This document shows, in pieces, positions 42,496 through 51,204 of a stretch of DNA of 64,000 nt (the stretch's first letter is position 1; the number at the start of each line of letters is the position of its first letter). The notes beneath the pieces were generated by a model. The model had not been told where the DNA came from. It ran no database searches and saw nothing but the letters and a program-made list of their open reading frames with translations. The translations under genes and the position numbers were made by a program. The stretch is from assembly GCA_016713425.1 (NCBI GenBank), contig JADJPE010000005.1, positions 1,550,001 to 1,614,000 of the forward strand, read 5' to 3'. The stretch comes from Deltaproteobacteria bacterium (GTDB taxonomy: Bacteria > Myxococcota > Kuafuiibacteriia > Kuafuiibacteriales > Kuafuiibacteriaceae).

Positions 42496-43648
42496 GGTCC
42501 TGACTAGCAAGGTCGTAAGCTCTGCGGGCCAATCGAGCAACCAGTCTTTCTGACGGATCTGGCTCACCTTTCTCGGCGCAGGCGGCGACGATCAACGGCG
42601 ACTTGTCGGGGAGCTGAATGACGCCCATGTCGCACAAGTGTTGCCACTGACTTCCGGTTTTGTGCGCCACGAGCGTACCCGGTGGAAGGCGACCGAGAAT
42701 TCGGGCCGTGCTTGTTCGAGCGCCCGTGAGGAGCTCGAGCATTTCGAGGCTGGCTTTGCGGCTCACCAGTTTTCCCGTGAGCATGCGCTCAAAGAGCCGG
42801 CCGATCGAGCGCAGGGGTGCGCGATTCACGCCGGTTGCAAAGAACCGATCGTAGCCCAGGAGGAGGTCAGCCTTGGTGTATGTGCCCTCTGGCACGCCGA
42901 GTGTTTCATTCAGCTTCGCCACCTGAGGTTCCCACACGGGTGTCCAGCGCAGAGCCCGTACCTCGAACGGCGTGAAATCGTCGGCGCGGACGTCGACGCC
43001 TCGATACACGCCTCGTCGAACATCGATCATGTAGGTCAGACGCGAGAAGCCCTTGAGACCTTCGTCTCTGAGTCCGCGCTCGATGTTTTCGAGGCCAACG
43101 TGCCGCGACAGGAGGTCCGAGGCTGCGTTGTCGCTCGAGCGGATCATGAGATCGAGGAGCTCGGCGATCGTGACCTTCGAGCCTTCGGCGACGTCGTGCA
43201 GACGCGGCGACCCATCGCGGATGTCCTCCGGACCATAGGTGAGCGTGTCTTCGAAGCGCAGGTGGCCTCGCTCTCGCTGACGGAAGACCTCGATCATGAA
43301 GGCGAGCTTGACCGCCGACGCGAGATAGAAAGCTCGGTCTTCGTTGTGCCCGTACCGAAAGCCGCGATCGACGTCGGACACCACAATCCCAAACCTGCCC
43401 GGAAAGCGTCGGCCCAGGGTCTCGACTGTTTCCTTCATCGCCTGCGCCCATGGGGCCGTCACAAATCGACTTGGCTCCCGGCGAAGGGACCATGGGTTCG
43501 CAAGCACGCCCTGCCCCCCAAGCAGGAGGCTCAGGACCAAGACGCTGCTGGCCACGAGCGTGGCACCACGCCGTGACCGTGCCTGCACCTTCGAGCGCAG
43601 GCGCCTCCGCGCGCGCTCAAAGAGATGCACACGCACACACCCAGCCAC
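42470..43648 (-). CDS. Exported serine hydrolase, class A beta-lactamase fold (paralogue 1)
   Basis: A 392-residue protein with a basic n-region, a hydrophobic signal core (LVASSVLVLSLLLGG), SAVK (Ser111, Lys114), SSDN and HKTGS. Segment by segment it parallels the downstream gene (GPEDIRDGSPRL vs TPKDVRDGAPLL; LTGKLVSRKASLEMLELL vs VAGQVVSQASSQAMLEIM). It lacks the long C-terminal tail of that paralogue. GTG at 43648 is the start; no ATG is available before the catalytic domain. The family covers beta-lactamases and cell-wall peptidases; resistance cannot be claimed from motifs alone. It is divergent from the SGNH hydrolase. Confidence 0.85.
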   Translation of the reverse strand: MAGCVRVHLFERARRRLRSKVQARSRRGATLVASSVLVLSLLLGGQGVLANPWSLRREPSRFVTAPWAQAMKETVETLGRRFPGRFGIVVSDVDRGFRYGHNEDRAFYLASAVKLAFMIEVFRQRERGHLRFEDTLTYGPEDIRDGSPRLHDVAEGSKVTIAELLDLMIRSSDNAASDLLSRHVGLENIERGLRDEGLKGFSRLTYMIDVRRGVYRGVDVRADDFTPFEVRALRWTPVWEPQVAKLNETLGVPEGTYTKADLLLGYDRFFATGVNRAPLRSIGRLFERMLTGKLVSRKASLEMLELLTGARTSTARILGRLPPGTLVAHKTGSQWQHLCDMGVIQLPDKSPLIVAACAEKGEPDPSERLVARLARRAYDLASQDHAKTSPHH

Positions 43649-43735
43649 ACCCGGAGTTAGGCACGCTCAGCTCGCGACGACAACCTTGACCGAAGCGGGC
43701 TCCCGCGGTTCTCTTCGACCGCTCGGCGCACACAG

Positions 43736-45367
43736 GTGGTTTCCCGAATTCATGGATCGGCTCTCCGGTCAAAGCCGATAAGCCTCCCGCGTTGGCGACC
43801 CGCAAGGTTCGCGGTCGCCTCCGCCTGGGCTGTTCTGGCTGGGGTTGCGAGTACAGGCTCCGCAGGCTGCATGGGGTGTGAGGAAGAGCCGCTCGAGACC
43901 ACGCTCGTCAGACTGCCTGACGCCAGCCTCGCGACGGACGGCGGTGTTCTTGGGATCGACGCACGCGCCAGGGCTGTCTCGGATGCGGGCCTGGTCTCGG
44001 ACGACACGGACCCGGACAAGACGGCCCCGGACAAGACGGACTCGGGTTACGGTGCGGCCGACGCTGGCGCTCCGGGGGTTCGAGATGGTGCTGAGGGTTC
44101 GACGGCCCCCGCGATGACGATGCGCGAACTCGATGCACTTGCGGGGCGGGTGGCGGCGCATCGGGTTCCGATCTCGCGTCCGGAGCGTCTCAAACGCACT
44201 TTCGCGGCGCTCGGCAGACTCGAGAAGAAGCGCAGCAAGCGAACGACCAACATCGTCGTGCTCGGAGATTCGCATATTGCCGCGGACTACGTGACGCGGA
44301 CGGTCAGGCGCCGACTTCAAGACCGCTTTGGTGACGCTGGACGAGGCTTCGTTGCGATCGATCAGCGCGTACATTTTGGTGGTCGCCGGCTTGGCCGCCG
44401 CGGATTTTCGCGCGCGCGCATCGTGGATCGACGAGGTGCGGGCCAGCCCTTCGGCTTTGCCGGTATGTCGATCACGTCGCTCCGTCGCGATGCCAAGGCT
44501 TTCTACGAAATCGAGCCTGGTGACCGACTTCTCTGGGTCTATTACGAAGCCCATCCGCGAGGTCCGCGCGTGCGCGTCAATCTGATGTCCGAGCGCCTTG
44601 GCCGCTTCTCGACGCGGAACCGCCGATCCCAGACCCGGCGGTCGCGCGTCGCGATTCCGAAGAACGCCCAGAGTGACCTTTCACCCTCACGCCCGTCGAC
44701 CGACAGGGGACAGCGTGATCCAAGGCGTCTTTTCGACGAAGCGCTCCAGGTGGTGGCCGAGGGTGCGGGCGCGAAGCTCTATGGCTTGAGCTTCGAGACC
44801 GGGAAACCGGGTGTTCTTTTGCATTCGGTGGGCCCGGTCGGTGCCGATGCCAAGGTCTATCTTACCTTCGATCGCCGGAGCCTTCGTGAGCATCTCAAGC
44901 TCGTCGACCCGCAACTTTTGGTCGTGTGGCTTGGGGGCAACGACGCACTTGCCGTCCGTCAGGGGCGCCGGTCACTCGCGACGGTCAAGGACCAATACCG
45001 GCGTATGCTCCAGATGTTTCGCAGCCTTCTCCCGAACGCGGATTGCATGCTTTGGGCGCCGATGGATGCGGGTGAGCGCAAGTCGACGGCTTCCGTGGAC
45101 TCGACGGGGTCTGGATCTCAACGCGACGATGAGATCATCGTGAGCAAGTCCAAGATCGTCGAGGTTCGAGACATCGTTCGAGAGGTTGCTGAGGCGTCGG
45201 GCTGTGCCTACTGGGACACTTTCCAGGCGATGGGCGGTGAGGGGTCTTTCGGTCGATGGTTTGATGAAGGGATCATGAACGACGACATGGTTCATCCTCG
45301 AGAACTCGGGGGCGAGCTCCTCGGGCATCTCGCCGCGACGGCCCTCGAAGACGCCATGGTACGCTGA
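43736..45367 (+). CDS. SGNH/GDSL-like hydrolase lipoprotein
   Basis: A 543-residue exported protein. The N-terminus leads to SAGCMGC, a lipobox-like site, then a DKTAPDKTDSG-type linker encoded by a short repeat. The SGNH-hydrolase blocks are present: IVVLGDSH (block I, Ser), LVVWLGGNDAL (block III, Gly/Asn) and DDMVHPRELGG (block V, Asp and His). The family includes acyl-sugar esterases and polysaccharide acetyl-transfer proteins such as AlgX/PglI-like enzymes. The start is GTG 43736; no in-frame ATG precedes the anchor region. A group II intron begins 5 bases after its stop codon. Substrate unknown. Confidence 0.82.
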   Translation: MVSRIHGSALRSKPISLPRWRPARFAVASAWAVLAGVASTGSAGCMGCEEEPLETTLVRLPDASLATDGGVLGIDARARAVSDAGLVSDDTDPDKTAPDKTDSGYGAADAGAPGVRDGAEGSTAPAMTMRELDALAGRVAAHRVPISRPERLKRTFAALGRLEKKRSKRTTNIVVLGDSHIAADYVTRTVRRRLQDRFGDAGRGFVAIDQRVHFGGRRLGRRGFSRARIVDRRGAGQPFGFAGMSITSLRRDAKAFYEIEPGDRLLWVYYEAHPRGPRVRVNLMSERLGRFSTRNRRSQTRRSRVAIPKNAQSDLSPSRPSTDRGQRDPRRLFDEALQVVAEGAGAKLYGLSFETGKPGVLLHSVGPVGADAKVYLTFDRRSLREHLKLVDPQLLVVWLGGNDALAVRQGRRSLATVKDQYRRMLQMFRSLLPNADCMLWAPMDAGERKSTASVDSTGSGSQRDDEIIVSKSKIVEVRDIVREVAEASGCAYWDTFQAMGGEGSFGRWFDEGIMNDDMVHPRELGGELLGHLAATALEDAMVR

Positions 45368-45852
45368 CGGCCGTGCGCCACGAAGGCGCAGAAGGGAGGC
45401 CGTGATGGCCGCCTAGATGCAGCTGTGCTGTGCAAGAAATGAGGGTGGGCCCCTCGGAGCCGCCGTGCAGGCGGAGGCTCCAAACAACCGCGAGCGGCGA
45501 GGGCACAACGGCCCTGGTCGTGAGCGTCGCGGAAAAGGCGTGGCCAAGACCACGTCATGTGGGTTGCAGAGAGACGAAAGACTGAACCACCGATGAACTG
45601 TCGAAAGCGTATAGACGACGTCGAAACCGGGACGGAGTCGTTGGCCCGGGATGAGTCTGGGGGACACCTGCCTACCGACCCAGACGGCGTCCGGCATAGA
45701 GGTGGCGTGAAGCTGCAACAGGTTCTTGCACGGAACGTGGGAACCTCGCTCGTGATGCGAAGGGAGAACGCCAAGTGGCAGACCCACGAGGCGCCGAGTA
45801 CCAAGGCATGGGCGAGGGACGGATCGGCTCGTAGTAGCGAGGAAGGTCGGTA

Positions 45853-47166
45853 ATGCGACCGGAGCGAAGGGGCCGAGTCATGCAGCCGAGCACGCAGGTC
45901 AACCGGCAACGGGAGGAGCTTGCGGGTCAGGCAAAACCGTATCGAATTTCCAAACAGCAGGTGTATGAAGCCTACCTTCGAGTGAAGGCGAACAAAGGAG
46001 CAGCGGGCATAGATGACGAGACGTTAGAAGCGTTCGAGAGCAAGCTCAAAGACAATCTGTATCGCATCTGGAACCGGATGAGCTCGGGCAGCTACTTCCC
46101 TCCCGCGGTTAAGGCAGTCGAGATCCCCAAGGCGAATGGAAACACCCGGTTGTTGGGAATTCCCACCGTGGCGGATCGAGTCGCCCAGACCGTGGTGAAG
46201 ATGCAGCTTGAGCCGGTCGTGGAACCTAAGTTCCACCCCGACTCGTATGGCTATCGACCTGGTAAATCAGCCCACCAAGCGTTGGCGACAGCGCGGCAGC
46301 GGTGCTGGAAGTATAACTGGGTCATAGACATCGACGTCCGCGCCTTCTTTGACAATCTCGACCATGAGCTGACGATGAAGGCGGTGCGGCATCACACCGA
46401 CGAGAAGTGGGTTCTTCTTTACATCGAGCGGTGGCTCAAGGCTCCGCTGCAAACAGCGGATGGGCTGCAAGCGCGAGGCAAAGGAACTCCTCAAGGCGGT
46501 GTGGTCAGCCCGTTGATCGCCAACATCTTCATGCATCACGCGTTCGACGATTGGATGAGACGGCATTACGCCGACGTGCCGTTCGAAAGGTACGCCGACG
46601 ATCTGCTGGCGCACTGCAGAAGTTTTGCAGAGGCCCAGCGGGTGCTGGAGTCGATACGTGAGCGGCTGCGAGCTTGCGGTCTTGAGCTGCACCCGGAGAA
46701 AACCAAAATCGTATACTGCAAGGACGAAGACCGTCGTGGCCATCACGAGCCCGAACGGTTCGACTTCCTGGGATATACGTTTCGGCCTCGTCTTTCGAAG
46801 AACCGCTGGGGCAAGACGTTTGTAAACTTCAGCCCCGCGATCAGCGATAAGGCGGCCAAGGCGATCCGTGCAGAGATACGAAGCTGGCACATCGGCAAGC
46901 GCAGCGACAAGACGTTGAACGACCTCGCGCACATGTTCAATGCAACGGTGCGGGGCTGGATCAACTACTACGGCGCATTCTATCGCTCGATGCTGTACCC
47001 GTCGCTCCGCCAACTCGAGTACGACTTGGTGCTCTGGGCGAAGCGGAAATACAAACGACTGCGAAGGCATCACACCAGGGCAATTCATTGGCTGGGGCAG
47101 ATCGCTCGGCGAGAACCCCAGCTCTTTGAGCACTGGAAATTGGGCCTCAGGTCACCGGTTGCATGA
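45853..47166 (+). CDS. ltrA: Group II intron reverse transcriptase/maturase
   Basis: A 437-residue intron-encoded protein. Reverse transcriptase blocks are visible in order: NKGAAGIDDETLEAFE, GNTRLLGIPTVADRVAQ, HPDSYGYRPGKSAHQAL, VIDIDVRAFFDNLDH, GTPQGGVVSPLIANI and the catalytic FERYADDLLAHC. A maturase (GIIM) domain follows (TFVNFSPAISDKAAKAI, LNDLAHMFNATVRGWINYYGAFY). No HNH endonuclease domain follows, so this is an endonuclease-minus maturase, as in introns that use nicked or hairpin targets. The frame is intact with no stop or frameshift. It aids splicing of its own intron and its reverse insertion. Confidence 0.95.
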   Translation: MRPERRGRVMQPSTQVNRQREELAGQAKPYRISKQQVYEAYLRVKANKGAAGIDDETLEAFESKLKDNLYRIWNRMSSGSYFPPAVKAVEIPKANGNTRLLGIPTVADRVAQTVVKMQLEPVVEPKFHPDSYGYRPGKSAHQALATARQRCWKYNWVIDIDVRAFFDNLDHELTMKAVRHHTDEKWVLLYIERWLKAPLQTADGLQARGKGTPQGGVVSPLIANIFMHHAFDDWMRRHYADVPFERYADDLLAHCRSFAEAQRVLESIRERLRACGLELHPEKTKIVYCKDEDRRGHHEPERFDFLGYTFRPRLSKNRWGKTFVNFSPAISDKAAKAIRAEIRSWHIGKRSDKTLNDLAHMFNATVRGWINYYGAFYRSMLYPSLRQLEYDLVLWAKRKYKRLRRHHTRAIHWLGQIARREPQLFEHWKLGLRSPVA

Positions 47167-47169
47167 TGG

Positions 47170-47235
47170 GAGCCGTATGAGTCGAGAGGCTCACGTACGG
47201 TTCTGCGAGCGCCCGCGGGTGAGACTCCCGCGGGC
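47170..47235 (+). ncRNA. Group II intron domains V and VI
   Basis: Domain V is the 34-nt hairpin 47170-47203: outer stem GAGCCGTA/TACGGTTC, inner stem GAGTC/GGCTC and a GAGA tetraloop. Domain VI is the hairpin GCCCGCGGG (47211-47219) paired with CCCGCGGGC (47227-47235), with TGAGACT in the loop containing candidate branch-point adenosines. Confidence 0.9.
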
Positions 47236-47258
47236 GACTCACCCCGTCATTGACATGA

Positions 47259-47290
47259 CGTGACGAATCGGCGTGACGAATCGGCGTGAC
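47259..47290 (+). repeat. 13-bp direct repeat GTGACGAATCGGC next to the intron
   Basis: Two and a half tandem copies lie in the intron's 3' exon, before the GST gene. The position next to the insertion site may reflect slipped-strand growth. Confidence 0.75.
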
Positions 47291-47332
47291 GCGCGCCTCG
47301 ACTCTGGGCGCGTGTTGAGCGATGAGCCATCC

Positions 47333-47959
47333 ATGACCATCACGCTTTTCCATCATCCCTATTCTCGGGCCGCGAACGTCGTCTGGATGCTCGAAGAAGT
47401 TGGTATCCCATACGATCTCCGGTTCGTCGACATGATGGCCGGTGCACATAAGACGCCCGAGATGCTTGCGCTCAATCCTATGGGCAAGCTCCCTATCCTT
47501 ATCGACAACGAAACCGTCGTGACCGAGTCGGCCGCGATCGGCCTCTATCTGGCCGACCGTTATGCGTACGGAACGCTCGCGCCTCGTCATGACGAACCTC
47601 AACGCGGGATGTACCTGCGGTGGTCGTTCTTCGGTCCCTCGGTGATCGAACCGGCGGTGATGGCCAAGGCCGGAGGTTGGGTCTACAAAGAGGGTCAAGC
47701 GGGTTGGGGCTCTTACTCGGCGATGCTCGATGCATCGGAGGCTGCCATTCGTGATCGTAAGTTTGTTCTGGGTGATCAATTCTCGATGGTTGACTGCCTT
47801 TTCGGTGGCACTCTCCGATATATGCTCACCTTCAAGTTGATCGAGCCGCGCCCCGCCTTCGTGAGTTACGTTGCACGTCTTGACGAACGCCCCGCTCACA
47901 AGCGATCCCTCGAGCGTAACGCGGCCATCCGGGAGGAACACGGTCTCAACCGGGCATGA
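47333..47959 (+). CDS. Glutathione S-transferase-family protein
   Basis: A 208-residue cytoplasmic protein with a thioredoxin-fold N-domain (ITLFHHPYSRAANVVWMLEEVGIPYD, then NPMGKLPILIDNETVVTESAAIGLYLADRY) and a helical C-domain (FVLGDQFSMVDCLFGGTLRYML, the N-capping box). The cis-Pro and ES glutathione-site residues are present. The family conjugates glutathione or repairs peroxidised substrates. The frame opens at 47273; the ATG at 47333 begins the fold. Nothing in the neighbourhood points to a pathway, and the intron separates it from the SGNH gene. Confidence 0.9.
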   Translation: MTITLFHHPYSRAANVVWMLEEVGIPYDLRFVDMMAGAHKTPEMLALNPMGKLPILIDNETVVTESAAIGLYLADRYAYGTLAPRHDEPQRGMYLRWSFFGPSVIEPAVMAKAGGWVYKEGQAGWGSYSAMLDASEAAIRDRKFVLGDQFSMVDCLFGGTLRYMLTFKLIEPRPAFVSYVARLDERPAHKRSLERNAAIREEHGLNRA

Positions 47960-47989
47960 ACGGCTGATCGCACCCCTTTTCTTGCGTTC

Positions 47990-48033
47990 GCGTGTGCTTG
48001 CGTTTATGCACGCGCACGCTCGCCCCTTTTTTT
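47990..48033 (+). terminator. Possible Rho-independent terminator
   Basis: GCGTGTGC (47990-47997) can pair with GCACGCGC (48008-48015), followed 11 bases later by seven T residues (48027-48033). The gap between stem and T-run is longer than usual, so this is a weak call. It would end the GST transcript. Confidence 0.35.
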
Positions 48034-48177
48034 CGTCACGACACAAACGCATCTCGCCTTCGCGCGTCATCGAGTCTTGTTGGCTAACCAGACCCAAATT
48101 TGACCGTCGCTTCGCAACTTCGGTACTCGTATCCCGATAAGGAGTCTCGGGTGTGACCCGGAAGGACAGCATTGGCT

Positions 48178-49968
48178 ATGACGTACATTCAGCGCAACGA
48201 CAGTCAGAGGCTCCTATCGCTCATCGATGCCTTTGGGAACTACGACAAGAAGGTCGACAAGCGAGAGGTGGATCAGTTCCGAGGGCTCGTGACGGAAGGA
48301 GACATCCGAGGCTGGAAGGGATTCGACGGCTTCAAGCCGATCGCGGACGTGATCCTTCCTCAGGTCGATAGAGATCCCTCGCGGGTGCTCAACGCGCCGC
48401 ACGTTGGTGCGCCGACTTCCTTGAACTTCCGGTACGGCGACAACGACCGAATCAGCCTCACCGAGAGAATCGACGCTTACCGGTTGCTGGTTGCGAACCC
48501 GAAGGTCTTCACGCCCGTGAATGCTGCGCACCTCATTCATTGGCTTGAGCGGGATCTGGCATGGGCCTCGAGCAGTGCCCTCGAAATCAAGCCCGAGCAG
48601 GCTAAGGCGTGCTTCGACTCAATCGGTGCGTTCGTACGCGAGCTCGAGGAGCGCGTGTATGGCTTTGGTGCGGAGTATACGGCCGATCACCAGAGCGCCA
48701 TCGTTGCCGCGAACCGTCTTCGAAGCTACCTCGGCGACTATCTTCTGCTCCGCTATCCGGAGCAGCTCTCGGCGGCGACGTCCACTCAACCGGCATTCGT
48801 CCCCCGAGAGAGTGATGGAACACCCGTCCACCCAGTGCACTTTCACGTATACGATCCGTCATTCAACAATCTACGGAGCTTCGACGACTTCCCCGATGTG
48901 TTCGTCATGACGACCGATGCCGGCGACGGGGTCGGCCAAGCGATCCGCCGAGTGACACAGGAAGATGCTTACGAAAGCCATCTGGCACTCGTCGTCCGTG
49001 GGCGCGACAAGAAGCTCTACGTGGTGGAGGCCGGAAACGGGCATGGTGCCGAGGCCACACCGCTCGATCTCTTCGGACGTCTCAAGGATGAGTCGCGCAT
49101 CCAGTTCCACTTCCTGAATGATGCCGCATTCGCGAATCCTGAGGCGAAAAAGGCCTTTTTCGATCGGGCGAAAGACTACATCGATGTCATCGGGAAGACG
49201 AACAACCCGTATGATTTCGCACTCGGGCATTTCGAGCCGCCCGCCCCGGGCGAGAAGCTCGAGATCACGAAAGATACGCCGCTGATGTGCGCCAACCTTG
49301 TGCAGGCGTTCATGTACTGGGCCCCCATCGACGCGTATGCCGACGACCAGTTCCGCTCTTGCTTTGGTGTAGTTCACAAGCCGACCGGCCAGAAGGTCGT
49401 CGGTCTGACGCCGTTCCTCGCGCCCTTCGACCAGGGTGCGGGCGTTCGAAAAATTCTCGACGACTGGAAGGTCAAGGGCGGCGAAACGGTGATGCCCGCC
49501 AGCGCGCACAATCCGTTGTTTCGCACGGTCGCCGAGGCGCGCAACCTCGACGGCACGAAGCTGAAGGATATGCAGATCGACAACGCGATCAATGCCTTCT
49601 TGGTCAACGAGCTCCTGAACAAACGCGACTACGTGCTGGTGCCACCTCTCAAGGCCAGCATCATGACCAATCTGATCTACGGTCTGCATGCGCTGACGCT
49701 GAAGAGACTCCTTCCTTTCGAGGGTCAGGCGATGACGCGTCCCGTGATCGAGACCTTCTTGGCGCAGTCTCAAGCGGCCGAGCCGTTCCGGCAATACCTC
49801 CAGGAGCTGAACGCGAAGTACGAAAAGGAACACGGGTACTCGATGAGCTTCTATCAACTTCGCGCCGCGACTCAGGAGGCGTACGATGATGAGCTCCGCG
49901 CTCGCCTGCGGGGCGAGGATGTCGAGCCTTCTTTGACTTCCTGCATCCATCCCGCCGCCCTCGACTAG
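48178..49968 (+). CDS. Large protein with YiiX/NlpC-P60-like (permuted papain-type) domain
   Basis: A 596-residue protein without a signal peptide. The middle looks like a permuted papain-fold hydrolase of the YiiX type: His268 in ESHLALVVRGRDKKLYVVEAGNGHGA, a strand pair leading to NNPYDFALGHFE, and Cys371 in MCANLVQAFMYWA, the order His-then-Cys of that subfamily. Helical N- and C-terminal regions (about 1-190, 420-596) are not recognised. Family members cut peptides or act on lipids and cell-wall peptides. The ATG at 48178 is chosen; TTG at 48172 is nearer to GGAAGG. The 218 bases upstream hold no gene. Catalysis is inferred from motif order only. Confidence 0.6.
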   Translation: MTYIQRNDSQRLLSLIDAFGNYDKKVDKREVDQFRGLVTEGDIRGWKGFDGFKPIADVILPQVDRDPSRVLNAPHVGAPTSLNFRYGDNDRISLTERIDAYRLLVANPKVFTPVNAAHLIHWLERDLAWASSSALEIKPEQAKACFDSIGAFVRELEERVYGFGAEYTADHQSAIVAANRLRSYLGDYLLLRYPEQLSAATSTQPAFVPRESDGTPVHPVHFHVYDPSFNNLRSFDDFPDVFVMTTDAGDGVGQAIRRVTQEDAYESHLALVVRGRDKKLYVVEAGNGHGAEATPLDLFGRLKDESRIQFHFLNDAAFANPEAKKAFFDRAKDYIDVIGKTNNPYDFALGHFEPPAPGEKLEITKDTPLMCANLVQAFMYWAPIDAYADDQFRSCFGVVHKPTGQKVVGLTPFLAPFDQGAGVRKILDDWKVKGGETVMPASAHNPLFRTVAEARNLDGTKLKDMQIDNAINAFLVNELLNKRDYVLVPPLKASIMTNLIYGLHALTLKRLLPFEGQAMTRPVIETFLAQSQAAEPFRQYLQELNAKYEKEHGYSMSFYQLRAATQEAYDDELRARLRGEDVEPSLTSCIHPAALD

Positions 49969-49982
49969 GAAGGGCGAACAAA

Positions 49983-51191
49983 TCAGTCTTGGATCCAACC
50001 CAGTTCACGGGCCGTTGTTTCGCCTACGGTGCAGAGTCCGAGATGTTCGGGGATGACGGACTCGGTCGGCGTCAGCGGTATGCGTCCGCCCATGATTTCG
50101 GCCTCGACCTGAGGATGAAGCGGTGCACGTTCCGGTTCTGCGTAGCCGGCAGGGAACGTCGGTGTTCCGTCGGGGCCGTATTTGTCGGTTGCGCCAAAGA
50201 TGTGGAGGAGCTCGTGGGCGATGACGACGTTGTTCGTTGCCCACTGCGTTGGGTCGGCAAAGAGATGGACGACGCCGACCCGACCCTTCTCAAGGCCAAG
50301 AGAATGCTCGAGCGTTGCCATTTCGCGTCCGTGGTATCGTACGAACAACCGAACGTGGGCATCTTCGAGCCCATATTTCCGAGCGGTTTGCCAAGACCAC
50401 CACCGCATCTTGAGGCTCCAAAGAATCACCGCCAGCGGGCTGGCTGACTCGGGTGGAGTTGGCGGGGACTCGGGTATCGATCGCCCAAGAGACAGTCGGA
50501 CAACCTGTGGTATGACCTGAACGCCGTAGCGCTTCGCTTCGTGATCAACAAAGGTGTCGACTTCTTCGAAGACGCTCGACTCAAGGGCGTCTAGTTCTTC
50601 GATCGCGTTGTCCTGCGCGAGCCTGACCGGATGAATCGTGACGTCGACGGGCAGCTTCCAGCTCGCTACCCGTTGGGCGTCCAAGAAGGCCGCGGAAGCA
50701 ACGAACGCAAGAACCAAGAGAAGCGCGGCGATCCGAGCACGTCTGAATCTTCCCCGGCGACGAATTCTCGGTGCGCACCGGTCACACAGGCGCTCCGGCG
50801 TAAGTTTCAGACAGGCGCCACAAGCACGGCCCTGGCAGCGTCGACATAGCTGATCGCGACCCAGACGTGGGTGGCGAGTGCACGTTTCGTACGAGGCACT
50901 GACACGCTCCACGCGAGCTAATAGGCCGTTCGCCTCTGCGCGCTCGATGAGACGCTCAAGGTCGCTTTCCGTGGCGGACAAGATGATGAGCTCGAGAGGG
51001 AGCGAACGAAACACGCCCCCCGCCTCGTCGTCCGACAAACCAAGGACCCGCTTCGCGGCAAGATTCCACCCCGCCTTCGTCCCGGCGCCCGATTCAATGC
51101 TGGATGCGACGCTGGAGTTGGTTGCCGCGCCAGACTGGGTTTCCCGAAATACTCCGGTTGAGGATGTGCCCAGCGTGAGTCGGGTGCTCAA
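49983..51191 (-). CDS. Membrane zincin with Cys-rich zinc-binding module
   Basis: A 402-residue protein. Residues 104-139 carry a Cys/His cluster (C104xxH, C116xxC, C124xxC, C136xxC) like a B-box or zinc-ribbon module, followed by basic residues and one TM helix (IAALLLVLAFVASAAFL, about 154-170). The C-terminal part has HELLHIFGATD at 326-336, an HExxHxxGxxD variant of the metzincin zinc site with Asp as third ligand. By the positive-inside rule the zinc module should be cytoplasmic and the protease domain periplasmic. The only available start is TTG 51191, 13 bases after the M28 peptidase stop. Substrate unknown. Confidence 0.75.
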   Translation of the reverse strand: MSTRLTLGTSSTGVFRETQSGAATNSSVASSIESGAGTKAGWNLAAKRVLGLSDDEAGGVFRSLPLELIILSATESDLERLIERAEANGLLARVERVSASYETCTRHPRLGRDQLCRRCQGRACGACLKLTPERLCDRCAPRIRRRGRFRRARIAALLLVLAFVASAAFLDAQRVASWKLPVDVTIHPVRLAQDNAIEELDALESSVFEEVDTFVDHEAKRYGVQVIPQVVRLSLGRSIPESPPTPPESASPLAVILWSLKMRWWSWQTARKYGLEDAHVRLFVRYHGREMATLEHSLGLEKGRVGVVHLFADPTQWATNNVVIAHELLHIFGATDKYGPDGTPTFPAGYAEPERAPLHPQVEAEIMGGRIPLTPTESVIPEHLGLCTVGETTARELGWIQD

Positions 51192-51204
51192 GTCGGAAGC
51201 CAGC

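Larger units (their letters stand above)
45373..47242 (+). mobile_element. Group II intron
   Basis: The 5' end is GTGCGCC at 45373, matching the group II consensus GTGYG. The 3' end is CTCAC at 47242. The RNA has a canonical domain V and VI just before the 3' end, and domain IV holds the reverse transcriptase gene, so this 1870-bp element is complete at the level visible. It sits between the SGNH gene (5 bases after its stop) and the GST gene. Joining the exons gives TGACGG-CCC-CCGTCA, a 6-bp inverted repeat across the splice junction, consistent with insertion into a hairpin such as a terminator. Bases 45373-45852 are the structured 5' RNA without a gene. The exact subclass is not assigned. 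Confidence 0.85.

Noticed and set aside
40975..43648. Antibiotic-resistance annotation for the two serine hydrolases.
   Set aside because: Motifs show only the fold; an omega-loop Glu cannot be assigned and many relatives are cell-wall enzymes or esterases.
47147..48172. A 341-codon minus-strand frame over the GST gene.
   Set aside because: Opposite a clear GST; no recognisable protein.
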